From Chryseobacterium wanjuense (GTDB lineage: Bacteria; Bacteroidota; Bacteroidia; Flavobacteriales; Weeksellaceae), in assembly GCF_900111495.1 (NCBI RefSeq), contig NZ_FOIU01000003.1, positions 372,001-436,000 of the forward strand: a DNA stretch of 64,000 nt. The letters run 5' to 3'. The notes under the pieces were generated by a model. That model had not been told where the DNA came from and searched no databases. It saw only the letters and a program-made list of their open reading frames with translations. The translations under genes and the position numbers were made by a program. Of this stretch, positions 32,451-42,694 are shown one piece after another. The stretch's first letter is position 1. Every line of letters starts with the position of its first letter.

Positions 32451-35400
32451 TTATTTCGCTCCGGATTTTGTAGAATCTGTTTTTATCTCCTGCTTTGGTT
32501 CCTGAACTTTTTTATCTTTTTTCTTCTTTTTGAATAAAGAATTAAAGCTCTTGCTCCAAACGATACCTCCTCCATAGGCTTGGTTAGCAGTTCCGTTGGA
32601 TCCCGCTCCATTTACCATTCCGATATTGGAAGGCTTAGAATACCCTCTCAGGATCAGGCTTCCGTCATTCTTTTTAGAAATATCGTACTCGATCGTTCCT
32701 TCTCCGGACAGATAATTGGTCTCTGTGTTTTCTGTTTTGGTTAAAGGAATTCCAAGTCCTGTTTTTACTTTAATTCTTGGGGAAAGGGCAAAACTTACCC
32801 CCGCATTCGCCCTGTCTCCCGTATTCGAATTCTGGTCTCCTTTTACATAATTAAGGTCAATCTGGAATTCGTTACTCATCGTATTAAGAACAGAACCCAG
32901 CTGTTTCAGCAACATATTATATCCGGAAGATTCCGCAACTCCCGCTACATCCACATCTACTCCACCGGTATTTGAAACATTAAAACTGCTCAGCAACAAG
33001 ACGGACCCAAACTGAAGAACTTTCTCCCCTTCCTGGCTCATTTTTGCTGCCAACGTTTCCCTTACCTGGCTCGAAACATCCAATGCAGTAACATTAAGAT
33101 CAACCTTAGGATCGATAAGAGATTGTGTAATATTGGCCTGTAGCAAAATACTTATCGGCTGCAGACTTCCCATATTCAGGTATTCTCCTGCGTTGGAAAC
33201 CATTCTTACATAGTTTGCCGTAATGTCGAGAGCCGGCTTCATCGCATCACCATCCCAACGGATGCTGCTTCCTTTCTCGATTTGGAAGGTTTTATTTAAG
33301 ATCGCTTTCGAAACAAAAGTTCCGTTGTCTACTCTATACGTTCCGTTCATGGCGATATTTCCCTGTCTGCTCATCTGGAAGCGAAGTTTTTCTGCCGCTC
33401 CTTTTACCATGATATTTCCTACATCATCACCTATCAGAACATTCACCGTAGTTCCTTTATCAACATCCAAAGAAAAATCGATATTCATATTGGCTCCGGT
33501 TTTTTTCTTTTCCTCAAGGGTTACCAAGCCGTCTTTTCCTTCTTTCAGGAACCTCAGCATTTTAAACTCCTCCACATTGGAAGTAGACCCTGAATTGAAA
33601 GTAAAGGTACTTCCGTTCAGCGCTTTCATATTAGGCGTTGAAATACTTAATCCTGAAACAGGCCCATCCACATAAAGATCTCCTTGCCCGTACACTCTGC
33701 CCCAGAATAGATCAAAATCTTTCTGAGTGGTATTTAGCATTAATAAATTATCGGCTCTCATTACGAGGTTGACCCCCATCGAAGAAATAGTCTCAAACTG
33801 AATCGCACCGGAAATATTTCCTTTGGAATTGGTTCTTCCGTCGTGCACTTCGATATTATTGAGAATGGCAAGACCTTTCGTTAAAGGAATCACCGTATCA
33901 TCAAACGAGTAATCAACTCCAGTAAACAGCAGTTTTAATCCAAAACCTTTCAGCGCAATATCTCCACTGTAATCCAGATCACTGAATTTTCCTGAAATTT
34001 TAAGGTCTCCCGTCGCTTTTCCGCGAAGATTTCCAAAAACAGTCTGTACGAACTGCTGTGCAAAAGCAAGGTCAAAATCCCTCATTTCTGCCGTAAGATC
34101 AAGAACTGGTGATGATCCGTTGTTGTTAACTGTTCCTGTAAGGTTTAAACTGTTATTTCCAAGCACTCCCGCAGAATTTACCTGTACGTTTACATCATAG
34201 ACATTCAGAGAATATCCGTTGGTTGCAGAAATGGTGATATCTCCCATATCGTTTCCGTTCATCTTGATATCATCGATGGTCATGTCTACCAAAGGCTGCA
34301 ATGTGCTCTTATCCATCCTGATTTGCACACTTCCGTTGGCCAGACCTTTAATATTTAAAGAATTTCCGCCGGACTGCATTTCCAGGAGTTTTTCGATGGC
34401 GAAATTATTGACTTCCGCATCTACATAAAAATCTTTGGCTGACTTAAACTGCGCTTCTTTCACAAACAAAGCACTGTCATCAGAATAAACCCGCAAATTC
34501 CTTATATCAAAATCGCCCTCTTTCTTACGATACGTAATGGAATGATTGAGATCCGGACTCGTATCAATGGCCCAGGTCACATCATTGAATTTCACCTCAG
34601 TAGGCTCAAATTTAAAGACAAAATCCCCTGCCGCATTCGTTGATTGATTTACATTAATTGCATATTCCTTCATTTGGTCAGCAAGTTCATCTTCAGCGTT
34701 TCCATGCTTGAATTTTGTAGCAAGATGAAGAACCGTATTATTCTCATTTCTTCCGCTTAACGTAATGTCTTTAAGAATATTTTTATTGTATACAGCCCTG
34801 CTTATTTTAGCAAAAATCTGCTCATTAAGATTTGCCGTATTGATTCTTACCATGAGACTGTCGACCATGGCGCTGTCCCGCGTGATTTTATCTCTTTCAT
34901 TAATTTTATACTCAGGATTGGCTGCGGCCAATGCTTTATCCGCTTCCGTAATTTCCTGAACTTTGGTCATGATATACTTCAGTGATGCGGCATCTACATT
35001 CAGAATCAGGTTGTTTGAATTTCCGTCATACTGACCTTCCACTTTTGCTCCCTGCGGAATTTTAAGGTCGGGAAGAAAATAACTTACCAACCCTTGTTGA
35101 ACATCAAAATTCATAGCAAAATTCTGACCTCTGTATAATTTTCTCGGAGCCGGGCCAACTAAAATTTTATTCAGTCCGTTTTCTACCATTCCGGCAAGAT
35201 CTCCAAGATTGTATCTTCCGGAAATTTTCCCATTTACAGCTCCCGGAGCATCTACATCGATCACTCGACCGCCAGCTTCGACGAAAGTTTTTACCTTAGC
35301 ATTCGGGATGGTATATTTTTGTGTTGCCGTCGCAAAATTGATATTAGTGGCTTCAACATCCAAAGCAAGATCATTGATCGACGACATTGCCATTTTACCG

Positions 35401-37244
35401 TTTACTTTCCCGCTTACGATCTGGTTTCCGGGTTTATCGGTAAAATAATTCATATTTAAATAATTAACATCAGCGTCAACATTCATAGAAATTCTTGAAG
35501 TACTGAAATCAATTAACCCCTTAATTGTAGCTTTCGCCTGCTCGTCGTTAACGGTAATTAAGCCATTGTATTTTTTATGATCCAATAATCCGTCCAGATA
35601 AAGATTATTGATCTCTTTGTTCATTATTTCAATGCTTGAAATCTGGGATTTCGTGGTCAGTCTCATGGTATTTACATCGAAACTCTGCCCATTAATATCA
35701 AACCTTCCGGAGATCAAACCAACTGATTTATTTTTAGTAATCACCGAAGTGTTCAGATCTTTCACTTCCGCCAACCCGGAATATTTCGGCATTGCAGTAC
35801 TGTAGCCAGTCAGTGAAAATTTCGTGATTTTTGCCTGTCCTATTCCCGTCATTAAATTTCCGTTCGAAACATACACCTGATCAGGATTTACCCTCGCAGC
35901 TCCGTTATATTTCAGTTTTCCGAAATCATCAGCAAAATTCTTCATCTTTTTAGAAATGAATGAAGGCATCATTGCTTTCAGGTCTTTATATGTAAAATCC
36001 GTTGAAAGATTATTGGTTTCAATTAAAAATTTACCTTTCAGCAAATCTTTTACTTTCATGGTTTTAGTTGCGATATTCACCTCAGGATTCCGGATCAGGA
36101 AGTTTTCAAGATAAAAACTATTTAATGGACCAGTCATTTTTCCGGACACATTGAAAGGTCTGAAATTATCCCAATTGGTTACAAAATAACTGATATCATA
36201 ACCGCTCAGCTGGCTTCCCTGCTGAAGATTCATATCCCAGCGGACACGGTCTGCAAAATCAGCCCATGAGCCATTATTTAAATGAAATTTAATATCACCC
36301 TGCAGCAACGTGTGATCTGTATTTAATGTTAAATCCTTTAATGACAAATACTTTGGCGTCATGGATAATTCTGTCGAAAAAGTATCTACTAAATGAGATT
36401 TCCCCCATCTTTTTGTGACGAAGGACATATTGTTGATCAACGCAGAAATATTGGCTCCGTTTACTTTTACATTGGGAGCTTTCAGATTAAAATTCGTTGC
36501 AGTAAGCCATTTTCCGGCTTCTCCCGGGGAATTTTGATTAACAATCGAAACTTTGGAATCAAGAATCTGCAACCTTGAATTGAGCTGAAATTCCGGTTTT
36601 TTGGGATCTTTTGGTTTTCCACTGTCAAACAGCTGTGTAAAACGGATAAAATTTGAGATACTGTCGCCTTTATAAGTAATGACTTTTACGTCGGCATTTT
36701 TAAGGGTAAGAGAGTTGAAACTTAGAGAATTGTTTTTCCCGATATTGGTGGCCAGAGAAAACCAGTCTGAATTTGCCGTAAATTCTTTTGCTGTAATAAA
36801 ATCGAGACCTTTATAATCTTTGATTTTCAGTCCTTTGATTTTCACATTTCCGAAGAAATTCACTTCGACACTTTCGGTCGACATTTGTGCTTTAAAGTCC
36901 TTATTTACAATCTGTAAGGCCTGATTGGCAGCCCATTGCTTTGTGACGGGAAGATTGATAATAACAAAAACCGCAACCACTAATGCAACACCCAACCAGA
37001 AAAGAATCAGTAAAAGTTTTGCCCACCAAGAGTAGCTTGTAACATCTTTTACGGCCTGTTTTCCGAACTCTTCAGCCGTCTCTACCGGATGGTGAATCGC
37101 ATCTGAAGCCAGTTCAGACGCTTCCTTAACCGTCTCCTTTACAACATCTTCTGCATTTTCAACGGCTTTCTGTACCTGATCACCTAAGTTTCCAGCTACT
37201 GATTTTTTGTTCTCATTCTCGTTATTATTCTCTAACTTTGCCAT
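32451..37244 (-). CDS. tamB: TamB-like translocation/assembly module protein
   Basis: A 1597-residue AsmA/TamB-family bridge protein. After a charged N-terminal segment, one membrane helix (about 62-86) anchors it in the inner membrane; the rest is a long run of beta repeats that would form a hydrophobic groove across the periplasm. The C-terminal 400 residues are the DUF490 domain (for example ALDVSSQVRETLAAKMSQ). Role: lipid transport and outer-membrane protein assembly. The frame extends 31 codons upstream, but that would run into tsaD; ATG 37244 (MAKLENNN) leaves four bases between the two divergent starts. Confidence 0.9.
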   Translation of the reverse strand: MAKLENNNENENKKSVAGNLGDQVQKAVENAEDVVKETVKEASELASDAIHHPVETAEEFGKQAVKDVTSYSWWAKLLLILFWLGVALVVAVFVIINLPVTKQWAANQALQIVNKDFKAQMSTESVEVNFFGNVKIKGLKIKDYKGLDFITAKEFTANSDWFSLATNIGKNNSLSFNSLTLKNADVKVITYKGDSISNFIRFTQLFDSGKPKDPKKPEFQLNSRLQILDSKVSIVNQNSPGEAGKWLTATNFNLKAPNVKVNGANISALINNMSFVTKRWGKSHLVDTFSTELSMTPKYLSLKDLTLNTDHTLLQGDIKFHLNNGSWADFADRVRWDMNLQQGSQLSGYDISYFVTNWDNFRPFNVSGKMTGPLNSFYLENFLIRNPEVNIATKTMKVKDLLKGKFLIETNNLSTDFTYKDLKAMMPSFISKKMKNFADDFGKLKYNGAARVNPDQVYVSNGNLMTGIGQAKITKFSLTGYSTAMPKYSGLAEVKDLNTSVITKNKSVGLISGRFDINGQSFDVNTMRLTTKSQISSIEIMNKEINNLYLDGLLDHKKYNGLITVNDEQAKATIKGLIDFSTSRISMNVDADVNYLNMNYFTDKPGNQIVSGKVNGKMAMSSINDLALDVEATNINFATATQKYTIPNAKVKTFVEAGGRVIDVDAPGAVNGKISGRYNLGDLAGMVENGLNKILVGPAPRKLYRGQNFAMNFDVQQGLVSYFLPDLKIPQGAKVEGQYDGNSNNLILNVDAASLKYIMTKVQEITEADKALAAANPEYKINERDKITRDSAMVDSLMVRINTANLNEQIFAKISRAVYNKNILKDITLSGRNENNTVLHLATKFKHGNAEDELADQMKEYAINVNQSTNAAGDFVFKFEPTEVKFNDVTWAIDTSPDLNHSITYRKKEGDFDIRNLRVYSDDSALFVKEAQFKSAKDFYVDAEVNNFAIEKLLEMQSGGNSLNIKGLANGSVQIRMDKSTLQPLVDMTIDDIKMNGNDMGDITISATNGYSLNVYDVNVQVNSAGVLGNNSLNLTGTVNNNGSSPVLDLTAEMRDFDLAFAQQFVQTVFGNLRGKATGDLKISGKFSDLDYSGDIALKGFGLKLLFTGVDYSFDDTVIPLTKGLAILNNIEVHDGRTNSKGNISGAIQFETISSMGVNLVMRADNLLMLNTTQKDFDLFWGRVYGQGDLYVDGPVSGLSISTPNMKALNGSTFTFNSGSTSNVEEFKMLRFLKEGKDGLVTLEEKKKTGANMNIDFSLDVDKGTTVNVLIGDDVGNIMVKGAAEKLRFQMSRQGNIAMNGTYRVDNGTFVSKAILNKTFQIEKGSSIRWDGDAMKPALDITANYVRMVSNAGEYLNMGSLQPISILLQANITQSLIDPKVDLNVTALDVSSQVRETLAAKMSQEGEKVLQFGSVLLLSSFNVSNTGGVDVDVAGVAESSGYNMLLKQLGSVLNTMSNEFQIDLNYVKGDQNSNTGDRANAGVSFALSPRIKVKTGLGIPLTKTENTETNYLSGEGTIEYDISKKNDGSLILRGYSKPSNIGMVNGAGSNGTANQAYGGGIVWSKSFNSLFKKKKKDKKVQEPKQEIKTDSTKSGAK

Positions 37245-37248
37245 TATT

Positions 37249-38265
37249 ATGAGCGACTCTATAATTTTAGGTATTGAATCGTCTTGCGACGACACATCAG
37301 CAGCTATCATCAAGGGAAATTCTATTTTGTCGAACATCGCTGCGAATCAGGCTATCCATAAAGAATATGGCGGTGTTGTTCCTGAACTGGCTTCGCGCGC
37401 ACATCAGCAAAATATCATCCCCGTTGTTGAAAAATCTCTAACTAAAGCAAATATACAACAAAATGCTATTTCTGCGATAGGATTTACACGTGGCCCCGGA
37501 CTTTTGGGATCACTTCTTGTCGGAACCTCCTTTGCAAAATCATTGGCAATGAGCCTGGATGTTCCTTTAATTGAAGTAAACCATTTACAGGCGCACATTT
37601 TAGCCCATTTTATTGCAGATGCAAATCCTATGCCGCCAAAATTTCCGTTTTTGTGCCTTACCGTAAGCGGCGGTCATACAATGATCGTTTTGGTAAAGGA
37701 TTATTTTGACATGGAAATCATCGGGAAAACCATTGATGATGCGGCAGGAGAAGCTTTTGACAAAATCGGAAAAATCTTTGACCTGGATTATCCGGCAGGT
37801 CCGATCATCGATAAAATGGCGAAAGAAGGAAACCCTGATTCATATAAATTTAATAAACCAAAACTGGATAATTACGATTATTCTTTCAGTGGAATTAAAA
37901 CTTCTGTATTATATTTTATACAAAAAGAAGTTAAAAAAGACCCGGATTTTATTAAAAACAATATTTATGATCTTTGTGCTTCCGTACAAAAGACCATCAT
38001 TGAAATTTTAATGAATAAACTGGAAAAAGCAGCGAAAGATTTGGATATTAAAGAAGTGGCGATTGCCGGTGGAGTTTCTGCCAATTCTGCCCTGAGAAAA
38101 GCAATGCAGGACAACCAGGAAAAGCTAGGCTGGAATATCTATATCCCAAAATTTGAATATACTACCGATAACGCGGCGATGATTGCGATGGTGGCTCAAT
38201 TAAAATTTGAAAGAGGCGAGTTTACTGATCTCAGAACGACTGCTACGGCGAAATATGATCTATGA
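37249..38265 (+). CDS. tsaD: tRNA N6-threonylcarbamoyladenosine transferase
   Basis: Transfers the threonylcarbamoyl group to A37 of tRNAs that read ANN codons, with TsaB and TsaE. The 338-residue length and the iron-binding histidines H112 and H116 (NHLQAHILAH) fit, as do GIESSCDDTS at the start and GGVSANSALR near the end. The start at 37249 gives the standard MSDSIILGIESS; the 14 upstream codons overlap tamB. Its stop overlaps the next gene by four bases. Confidence 0.95.
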   Translation: MSDSIILGIESSCDDTSAAIIKGNSILSNIAANQAIHKEYGGVVPELASRAHQQNIIPVVEKSLTKANIQQNAISAIGFTRGPGLLGSLLVGTSFAKSLAMSLDVPLIEVNHLQAHILAHFIADANPMPPKFPFLCLTVSGGHTMIVLVKDYFDMEIIGKTIDDAAGEAFDKIGKIFDLDYPAGPIIDKMAKEGNPDSYKFNKPKLDNYDYSFSGIKTSVLYFIQKEVKKDPDFIKNNIYDLCASVQKTIIEILMNKLEKAAKDLDIKEVAIAGGVSANSALRKAMQDNQEKLGWNIYIPKFEYTTDNAAMIAMVAQLKFERGEFTDLRTTATAKYDL

Positions 38266-38672
38266 AAATACTGTTAGAAGAAAAAATACTTGGAACACAT
38301 TCTAAAAAGAATTCAAAATATTATTGGATTTTAGAAACGATTACAGGAAAAAACGAAGTCTTTGCTGAAGCTGAAGAAGATGATTTTTTGATGAACAGTT
38401 CCGAACAAGGATATATTCAAAATGTAAAAGAAGAAATTATTGAAAAAATGAACGCTGAAAATGTATTCAGCTTTGCTTTTGAACCTAAAGAAGGAGATTA
38501 TTTATCCATTAAAAATAATTTAAGAAAAAACGAATATCTTAATTTAATTTTTATGAATAATAAGTGGATTGAAGAAATTTATGCCTGTTCTTACAGAGAC
38601 TGCGAAGGTGATATTTATACCACAATAAAAACCGGAGTTGCATTTTTGAGCGAAAATGAGATTACATTTTAA
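38262..38672 (+). CDS. Hypothetical protein coupled to tsaD (136 aa)
   Basis: A 136-residue soluble protein, acidic, with a central cysteine pair (ACSYRDCEGD). No signal peptide or membrane segment is seen. The start overlaps the tsaD stop by four bases (ATGA), and rsmE begins 20 bases after its stop, so it lies in an operon of RNA-modification genes. I do not recognise a family; the position suggests, without proving, a link to RNA. Confidence 0.7.
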   Translation: MKILLEEKILGTHSKKNSKYYWILETITGKNEVFAEAEEDDFLMNSSEQGYIQNVKEEIIEKMNAENVFSFAFEPKEGDYLSIKNNLRKNEYLNLIFMNNKWIEEIYACSYRDCEGDIYTTIKTGVAFLSENEITF

Positions 38673-38691
38673 AAAATAATTAGCTTTTTCT

Positions 38692-39384
38692 ATGAAACTT
38701 TTTTACGGAGAAATTGAAGAAAATAAAATAACAATTAACGACGAGGAACAGCAACACATTGTAAAAGTTCTTCGGATGAAAAATGGTGAGGAAATTCATG
38801 TGACGGATGGTAAAGGAAATTTGGCATCCGGAAAGTTAATTATTGAAGGTAAAAAAGCGAATATTGAGGTTGCAGAAATAAAAACCGATCTGTCTGATTT
38901 TAAAACAAAACTGCATATCGCCATAGCTCCGACAAAAAATATTGACCGGATCGAGTTTTTTGTAGAAAAAGCTGTGGAAATGGGAGCATCGGAAATAACT
39001 TTTTTGCAGACAGAAAAAACCGAACGTAAAAATATTAATGTCGATAAAATTAGGAAACAGGCAATTGCAGCGTCAAAACAAAGCTTGAGGTTTCACTTTC
39101 CCGTTATTAATGATTTAATTAAAATTCAGGATTTCCTTAAAAATATTAATCCAGAGCATACTTTTGTGGCGCACTGCCATGAAAACCTGGAAAGGATAGA
39201 TTTGAAAGAAATTCCGCAAACAGATCAGATTACATTTTTCATTGGTCCGGAAGGAGACTTTTCGGAGAAAGAAATTTCTTATCTCGCTCAAAATAAAGTA
39301 AAAGCTGTTTCATTGGGAAATCAACGACTGAGAACGGAAACTGCCGGAATTTTTGTTGCTGCGTGGAATTATTTAAGATTGTAA
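38692..39384 (+). CDS. rsmE: 16S rRNA (uracil-1498-N3)-methyltransferase
   Basis: A 230-residue SPOUT-class methyltransferase that makes m3U1498 in 16S rRNA. The N-terminal PUA-like domain (1-70) includes QQHIVKVLRMKNGEEI. The knotted SAM site is formed by FIGPEGDFSEKE and SLGNQRLRTETAG, both RsmE signatures. Last gene of the tsaD operon. It ends 12 bases inside the end of the convergent gene at 39373. Confidence 0.94.
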   Translation: MKLFYGEIEENKITINDEEQQHIVKVLRMKNGEEIHVTDGKGNLASGKLIIEGKKANIEVAEIKTDLSDFKTKLHIAIAPTKNIDRIEFFVEKAVEMGASEITFLQTEKTERKNINVDKIRKQAIAASKQSLRFHFPVINDLIKIQDFLKNINPEHTFVAHCHENLERIDLKEIPQTDQITFFIGPEGDFSEKEISYLAQNKVKAVSLGNQRLRTETAGIFVAAWNYLRL

Positions 39385-40236
39385 AACATTGCTTTTTCTC
39401 CTGAATTTCAAAAATAACGGGTAAAAAATATGATACGGAAACAATGCTATTAAAACAAAATTTTTAGCATCCCGAAAATCTGCCAGCACAAATAAATCTG
39501 TATACCAATGAAAAATATACAGGAAAATCATTATAAATGTAAGATATTTTCTATTAAAAGCACCCAGAAAGCTTGAAGCCTGAACAACGATTCCAAACAC
39601 GGTGGTGATTACCCAAAAATTTTCATAAGTGTATACATTCAGGATCCAGTCTGGAACTTTGATATCGGCGAACCAATAATTATCCAACGTATTGATTTTC
39701 GCGGCATTTTTGTCCAGCCAGGTAATTTTTCCGGTTTGCAAAATAATATTTTTAGCCATTCCTAAAAACTTGGAAAGTCCTGCTAAACTGTAGGTTGCCA
39801 ATATTCCGAGGTAGAAATACTGTACCCATTTGAAATCATTTTCTTTATTCAAATTTTTCGGCAAGAGGAAAATTGCCATGAAATATCCGATGATGATCAA
39901 ATGATTATGATGCCCCACACTGAAATTAAGCGAAATAGGAAAATTGATAATGGCAATTAATACAAATATTAAAAAATTGAGAATATAATTTTGTTTAAAT
40001 ATGGTGATGATTAAAAGTAAGGCACAACCGATCAGAATACTTCCGTACAAAAATTCGCTTGGATATTGTGGGAAAATAAATCGCTGGATTAAAAGAAACG
40101 GTTCATAAATTTCTTTCGGCCACTGACTTATCTTTTTGAAGGTAAGATACTGCATCAACAACCAGTACAAGCCAAAAATACGCATCGCATAATACGTCAC
40201 TTTAAAATTAAATACCGTAAGTTCGTTATATCTCAT
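39373..40236 (-). CDS. HTTM-like multi-pass membrane protein
   Basis: A 287-residue membrane protein with about seven helices. The motif YLGILATYSLAGLSKFLG resembles the HTTM (horizontally transferred transmembrane domain) core, a group that includes vitamin K gamma-carboxylase-like proteins; the same position in the protein at 60597 reads YFFSGLDKVIGFNWW. The gene overlaps the stop of the small upstream gene by one base. The two form a pair that resembles the pair at 60085/60597. No active site can be named. Confidence 0.55.
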   Translation of the reverse strand: MRYNELTVFNFKVTYYAMRIFGLYWLLMQYLTFKKISQWPKEIYEPFLLIQRFIFPQYPSEFLYGSILIGCALLLIITIFKQNYILNFLIFVLIAIINFPISLNFSVGHHNHLIIIGYFMAIFLLPKNLNKENDFKWVQYFYLGILATYSLAGLSKFLGMAKNIILQTGKITWLDKNAAKINTLDNYWFADIKVPDWILNVYTYENFWVITTVFGIVVQASSFLGAFNRKYLTFIMIFLYIFHWYTDLFVLADFRDAKNFVLIALFPYHIFYPLFLKFRRKSNVLQS

Positions 40237-40667
40237 TACAGTCTGGTTATCAGAGTTTTTTTGATTTTAAAAACGGATGTTCCCAAATCCCAGGGATTAA
40301 AACTTTCCTTGTACAGCAAAAGATTTTTATACTCCGGCTGATAGCTTTTCATGAAAATTTTCATTTTTTCAACACTCCCTTCCCTGTTCTCATTTTTTTC
40401 GATTTTTTTACCGTAAAAACCTACGATAAGTGCGAGATTATTCTCGTCATAGATAGCCGTTGGCTTATAAAGAATCCTTATCGTATCATTTCCATCGACC
40501 CTGTACAACCTGTACTGTTCTTCAAATTTTTCACTTCCACTCGGGCTTGTAAACAATTTCCAGCTGAAAAACGGATAAATTTCCTTCCCCCCTCTTTCAA
40601 TCACGTACAACGAAAGCAGTGACAAAAAAAAAGAAATGAAGAAAAGATATTTGGTGTATTTCTGCAT
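40236..40667 (-). CDS. Signal-anchored protein, partner of HTTM-like protein
   Basis: A 143-residue protein with one N-terminal helix (about 6-22) and an extracytoplasmic domain containing FSWKLFTSPSG and several charged beta strands. I chose ATG 40667 (MQKYTKYL) because the 11 codons upstream intrude on the methyltransferase gene. It shares a one-base overlap with the HTTM-like gene. A protein of similar build (171 residues) precedes the HTTM-like gene at 60597. Function unknown. Confidence 0.6.
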   Translation of the reverse strand: MQKYTKYLFFISFFLSLLSLYVIERGGKEIYPFFSWKLFTSPSGSEKFEEQYRLYRVDGNDTIRILYKPTAIYDENNLALIVGFYGKKIEKNENREGSVEKMKIFMKSYQPEYKNLLLYKESFNPWDLGTSVFKIKKTLITRL

Positions 40668-40686
40668 AACATTTGTGTTTAAAATA

Positions 40687-41361
40687 TTAATTAAAATCAA
40701 TATTATTTTCCCTTATATATTTCTCAAAAATCTGCTGCCCGCTTCTCATGGAATTCACCGCCCAACGGATTTTCATTTTTAATAATTTTTCTTCGTTTAA
40801 TTTATAATCAATCCCAGATTTCATCAGCTTTTGCTTCAATTCGTACATGCAAATTCCAGCTGCAACGGAAACATTAAAACTTTTTGTAAAACCATACATC
40901 GGGATCGCCAGTGTTTCATCTGCAAAATCAATGACTTCCTGCGAAACACCTTCAAGCTCGGTTCCGAAAACCAGAGCAATCGGTTCTGTAATCTGATAAT
41001 CAGGAAGCATCACTGCATTTTTTTCTAATGATACTGCCAGAATTTTGTAACCTCTTTCTTTAATATTTTTCAAAGAAGCCAGGTTTTTCGGCATTTTTTC
41101 AACTTCAACCCATGTTTCAGCACCTTTTGTTACGGTAAGATTCGGATTAAAAACATTTTCTTCCTCCATCGCGATCACTTTGTGAAAAGCACAGGCTTCT
41201 ACCGACCTGATGATCGCCGCCGCGTTTCTGAACTGATACACATCATCCATTACAGGAAGGACAAAATCTGAACTTTCCTGAGAGAAATATTCAATTTTTG
41301 ATAATCTTTCCTCCGTTAAAAATTGTTTTAAATACTCAAAAGTCTGCGCTAAATCTTTCAT
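40687..41361 (-). CDS. TrmH-family RNA 2'-O-methyltransferase
   Basis: A 224-residue SPOUT methyltransferase of the SpoU class. Motif 1 NAAAIIRSVEACAFH, motif 2 FGTELEGVS and motif 3 IPMYGFTKSFNVSVAAGI are all seen. The C-terminal extension (MKIRWAVNSMRSGQQIFEKY) is like that of TrmH, which methylates G18 of tRNA, so tRNA is the likely substrate. It is the first gene of a leftward trio with the HTTM-like pair, though the functional link is unclear. Confidence 0.87.
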   Translation of the reverse strand: MKDLAQTFEYLKQFLTEERLSKIEYFSQESSDFVLPVMDDVYQFRNAAAIIRSVEACAFHKVIAMEEENVFNPNLTVTKGAETWVEVEKMPKNLASLKNIKERGYKILAVSLEKNAVMLPDYQITEPIALVFGTELEGVSQEVIDFADETLAIPMYGFTKSFNVSVAAGICMYELKQKLMKSGIDYKLNEEKLLKMKIRWAVNSMRSGQQIFEKYIRENNIDFN

Positions 41362-41527
41362 CTGATGATATATATTTTTTCAGTAGTCAGATGCAACGTT
41401 CACAATGACAGCATTAGTGATAAAATTTTGTCATAAACGTTTCATTCATTTTCAAATCTTTGCAAATTAACGTAATTTTGAGGAATCATCCTGAAACGGG
41501 GATAAAAATCTAATAAAAAGTCCTTAT

Positions 41528-42544
41528 ATGAAACGAAAAGTCCTGCTCATCTACACCGGAGGAACCATTGGTATGGAGAAAGATTATGAAACCGGAAGCC
41601 TTCGTGCGTTTGATTTTGGGAATATTTTTGAAAAAATGCCTGAAATGAAACTGATGGAATGCGAAGTTTTTGTACATCCTTTTGCAAAACCGCTTGACTC
41701 TTCGGATATGGGACCGGAAGAATGGAAAATTATCGCTCATTATATCCAGAAAAACTACGATCAATACGACGGTTTTTTGGTTCTTCACGGAACGGACACG
41801 ATGTCTTATACGGCTTCAGCATTGAGTTTCATGTTAAAAGGATTAAAAAAACCGGTGATTTTAACAGGTTCACAGCTTCCGATCGGAGATTTGAGAACGG
41901 ACGCGAAGGAAAATCTTCTGACAAGCCTGTATTATGCCAGCTTGTACGAAAATGATGAAGCAGTGATTCAGGAAGTTGCGATTTATTTTGAATATAAATT
42001 ATTAAGAGGAAACCGAACTTTGAAATATTCTGCGGAGTATTTTGATGCGTATGCAAGTCCGAACTACCCTATTCTCGGGCAATCGGGAGTGCATCTGAAT
42101 ATTATTAAAGAAAATCTTCATCGCGATGATTCTGATGTTGAATTTCATGTGGATGATCATATTTCGGAAGATGTTTTGTTCTGGAGGATTTTTCCGGGCA
42201 TGCAGCTGAGCCATTTTAAAGAAATCCCTACAATGAAGGTTCTGATTCTTCAGGTTTTCGGTTCGGGCACGATTTTCAGCAGTGAAAAAACCAGGGAAAC
42301 TTTGCAGGAAATCCGAAATAACGGAACGGAAATCGTAGTGGTAAGTCAGTGTATATCAGGAGGAATCTCGTTCGGAAAATATGAAAACAGCAATATTTTC
42401 TCAAAAATCGGAGCTATCAGCGGAAAAGATATGACCGCAGAAAGTGCGATCACGAAAGCGATGCATTTGATCGACAATCCCAATTACCAGGGAAGCTTCG
42501 CAGATCATTTTTCGAAAAGTCTTTGTGGAGAAATTTCAGAGTAA
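41528..42544 (+). CDS. ansA: Type I L-asparaginase
   Basis: A 338-residue cytoplasmic enzyme that splits asparagine to aspartate and ammonia. The first active-site threonine is in YTGGTIGM (about 9-16) and the second in LHGTDTMSYTA (about 86-96). There is no signal peptide, so it is the low-affinity type I form. A TTG...AATCTTTG promoter with a rather long 24-base spacer lies at 41428-41462. The window also contains asnB. Confidence 0.93.
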   Translation: MKRKVLLIYTGGTIGMEKDYETGSLRAFDFGNIFEKMPEMKLMECEVFVHPFAKPLDSSDMGPEEWKIIAHYIQKNYDQYDGFLVLHGTDTMSYTASALSFMLKGLKKPVILTGSQLPIGDLRTDAKENLLTSLYYASLYENDEAVIQEVAIYFEYKLLRGNRTLKYSAEYFDAYASPNYPILGQSGVHLNIIKENLHRDDSDVEFHVDDHISEDVLFWRIFPGMQLSHFKEIPTMKVLILQVFGSGTIFSSEKTRETLQEIRNNGTEIVVVSQCISGGISFGKYENSNIFSKIGAISGKDMTAESAITKAMHLIDNPNYQGSFADHFSKSLCGEISE

Positions 42545-42557
42545 TTGCTTTAAGAAT

Positions 42558-42587
42558 TTGTTAATTCAATAAATTCTTCTATTTTTG
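42558..42587 (+). promoter_or_regulatory. Promoter of tRNA-Ser
   Basis: TTTG (TTG 42558-42560), 19-base spacer, TATTTTTG (42580-42587), 11 bases before the tRNA. A near-perfect consensus. Confidence 0.8.
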
Positions 42588-42598
42588 CAGTCTCAATT

Positions 42599-42685
42599 AG
42601 AAAGGTGTCCGAGTGGTTGAAGGAGCTACCCTGGAAAGGTAGTATACGGGTAACTGTATCGAGGGTTCGAATCCCTTCCTTTCTG
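42599..42685 (+). tRNA. tRNA-Ser (GGA anticodon)
   Basis: An 87-base cloverleaf. Acceptor AGAAAGG pairs with CCTTTCT and the discriminator is G, as usual for serine. The anticodon arm CTACC-CTGGAAA-GGTAG gives anticodon GGA, reading UCC and UCU. The long variable arm (TATACGGGTAACTGTAT) and the T loop GGGTTCGAATCCC fit class II tRNA. CCA is not encoded. Confidence 0.96.
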
Positions 42686-42694
42686 CTGATTATC

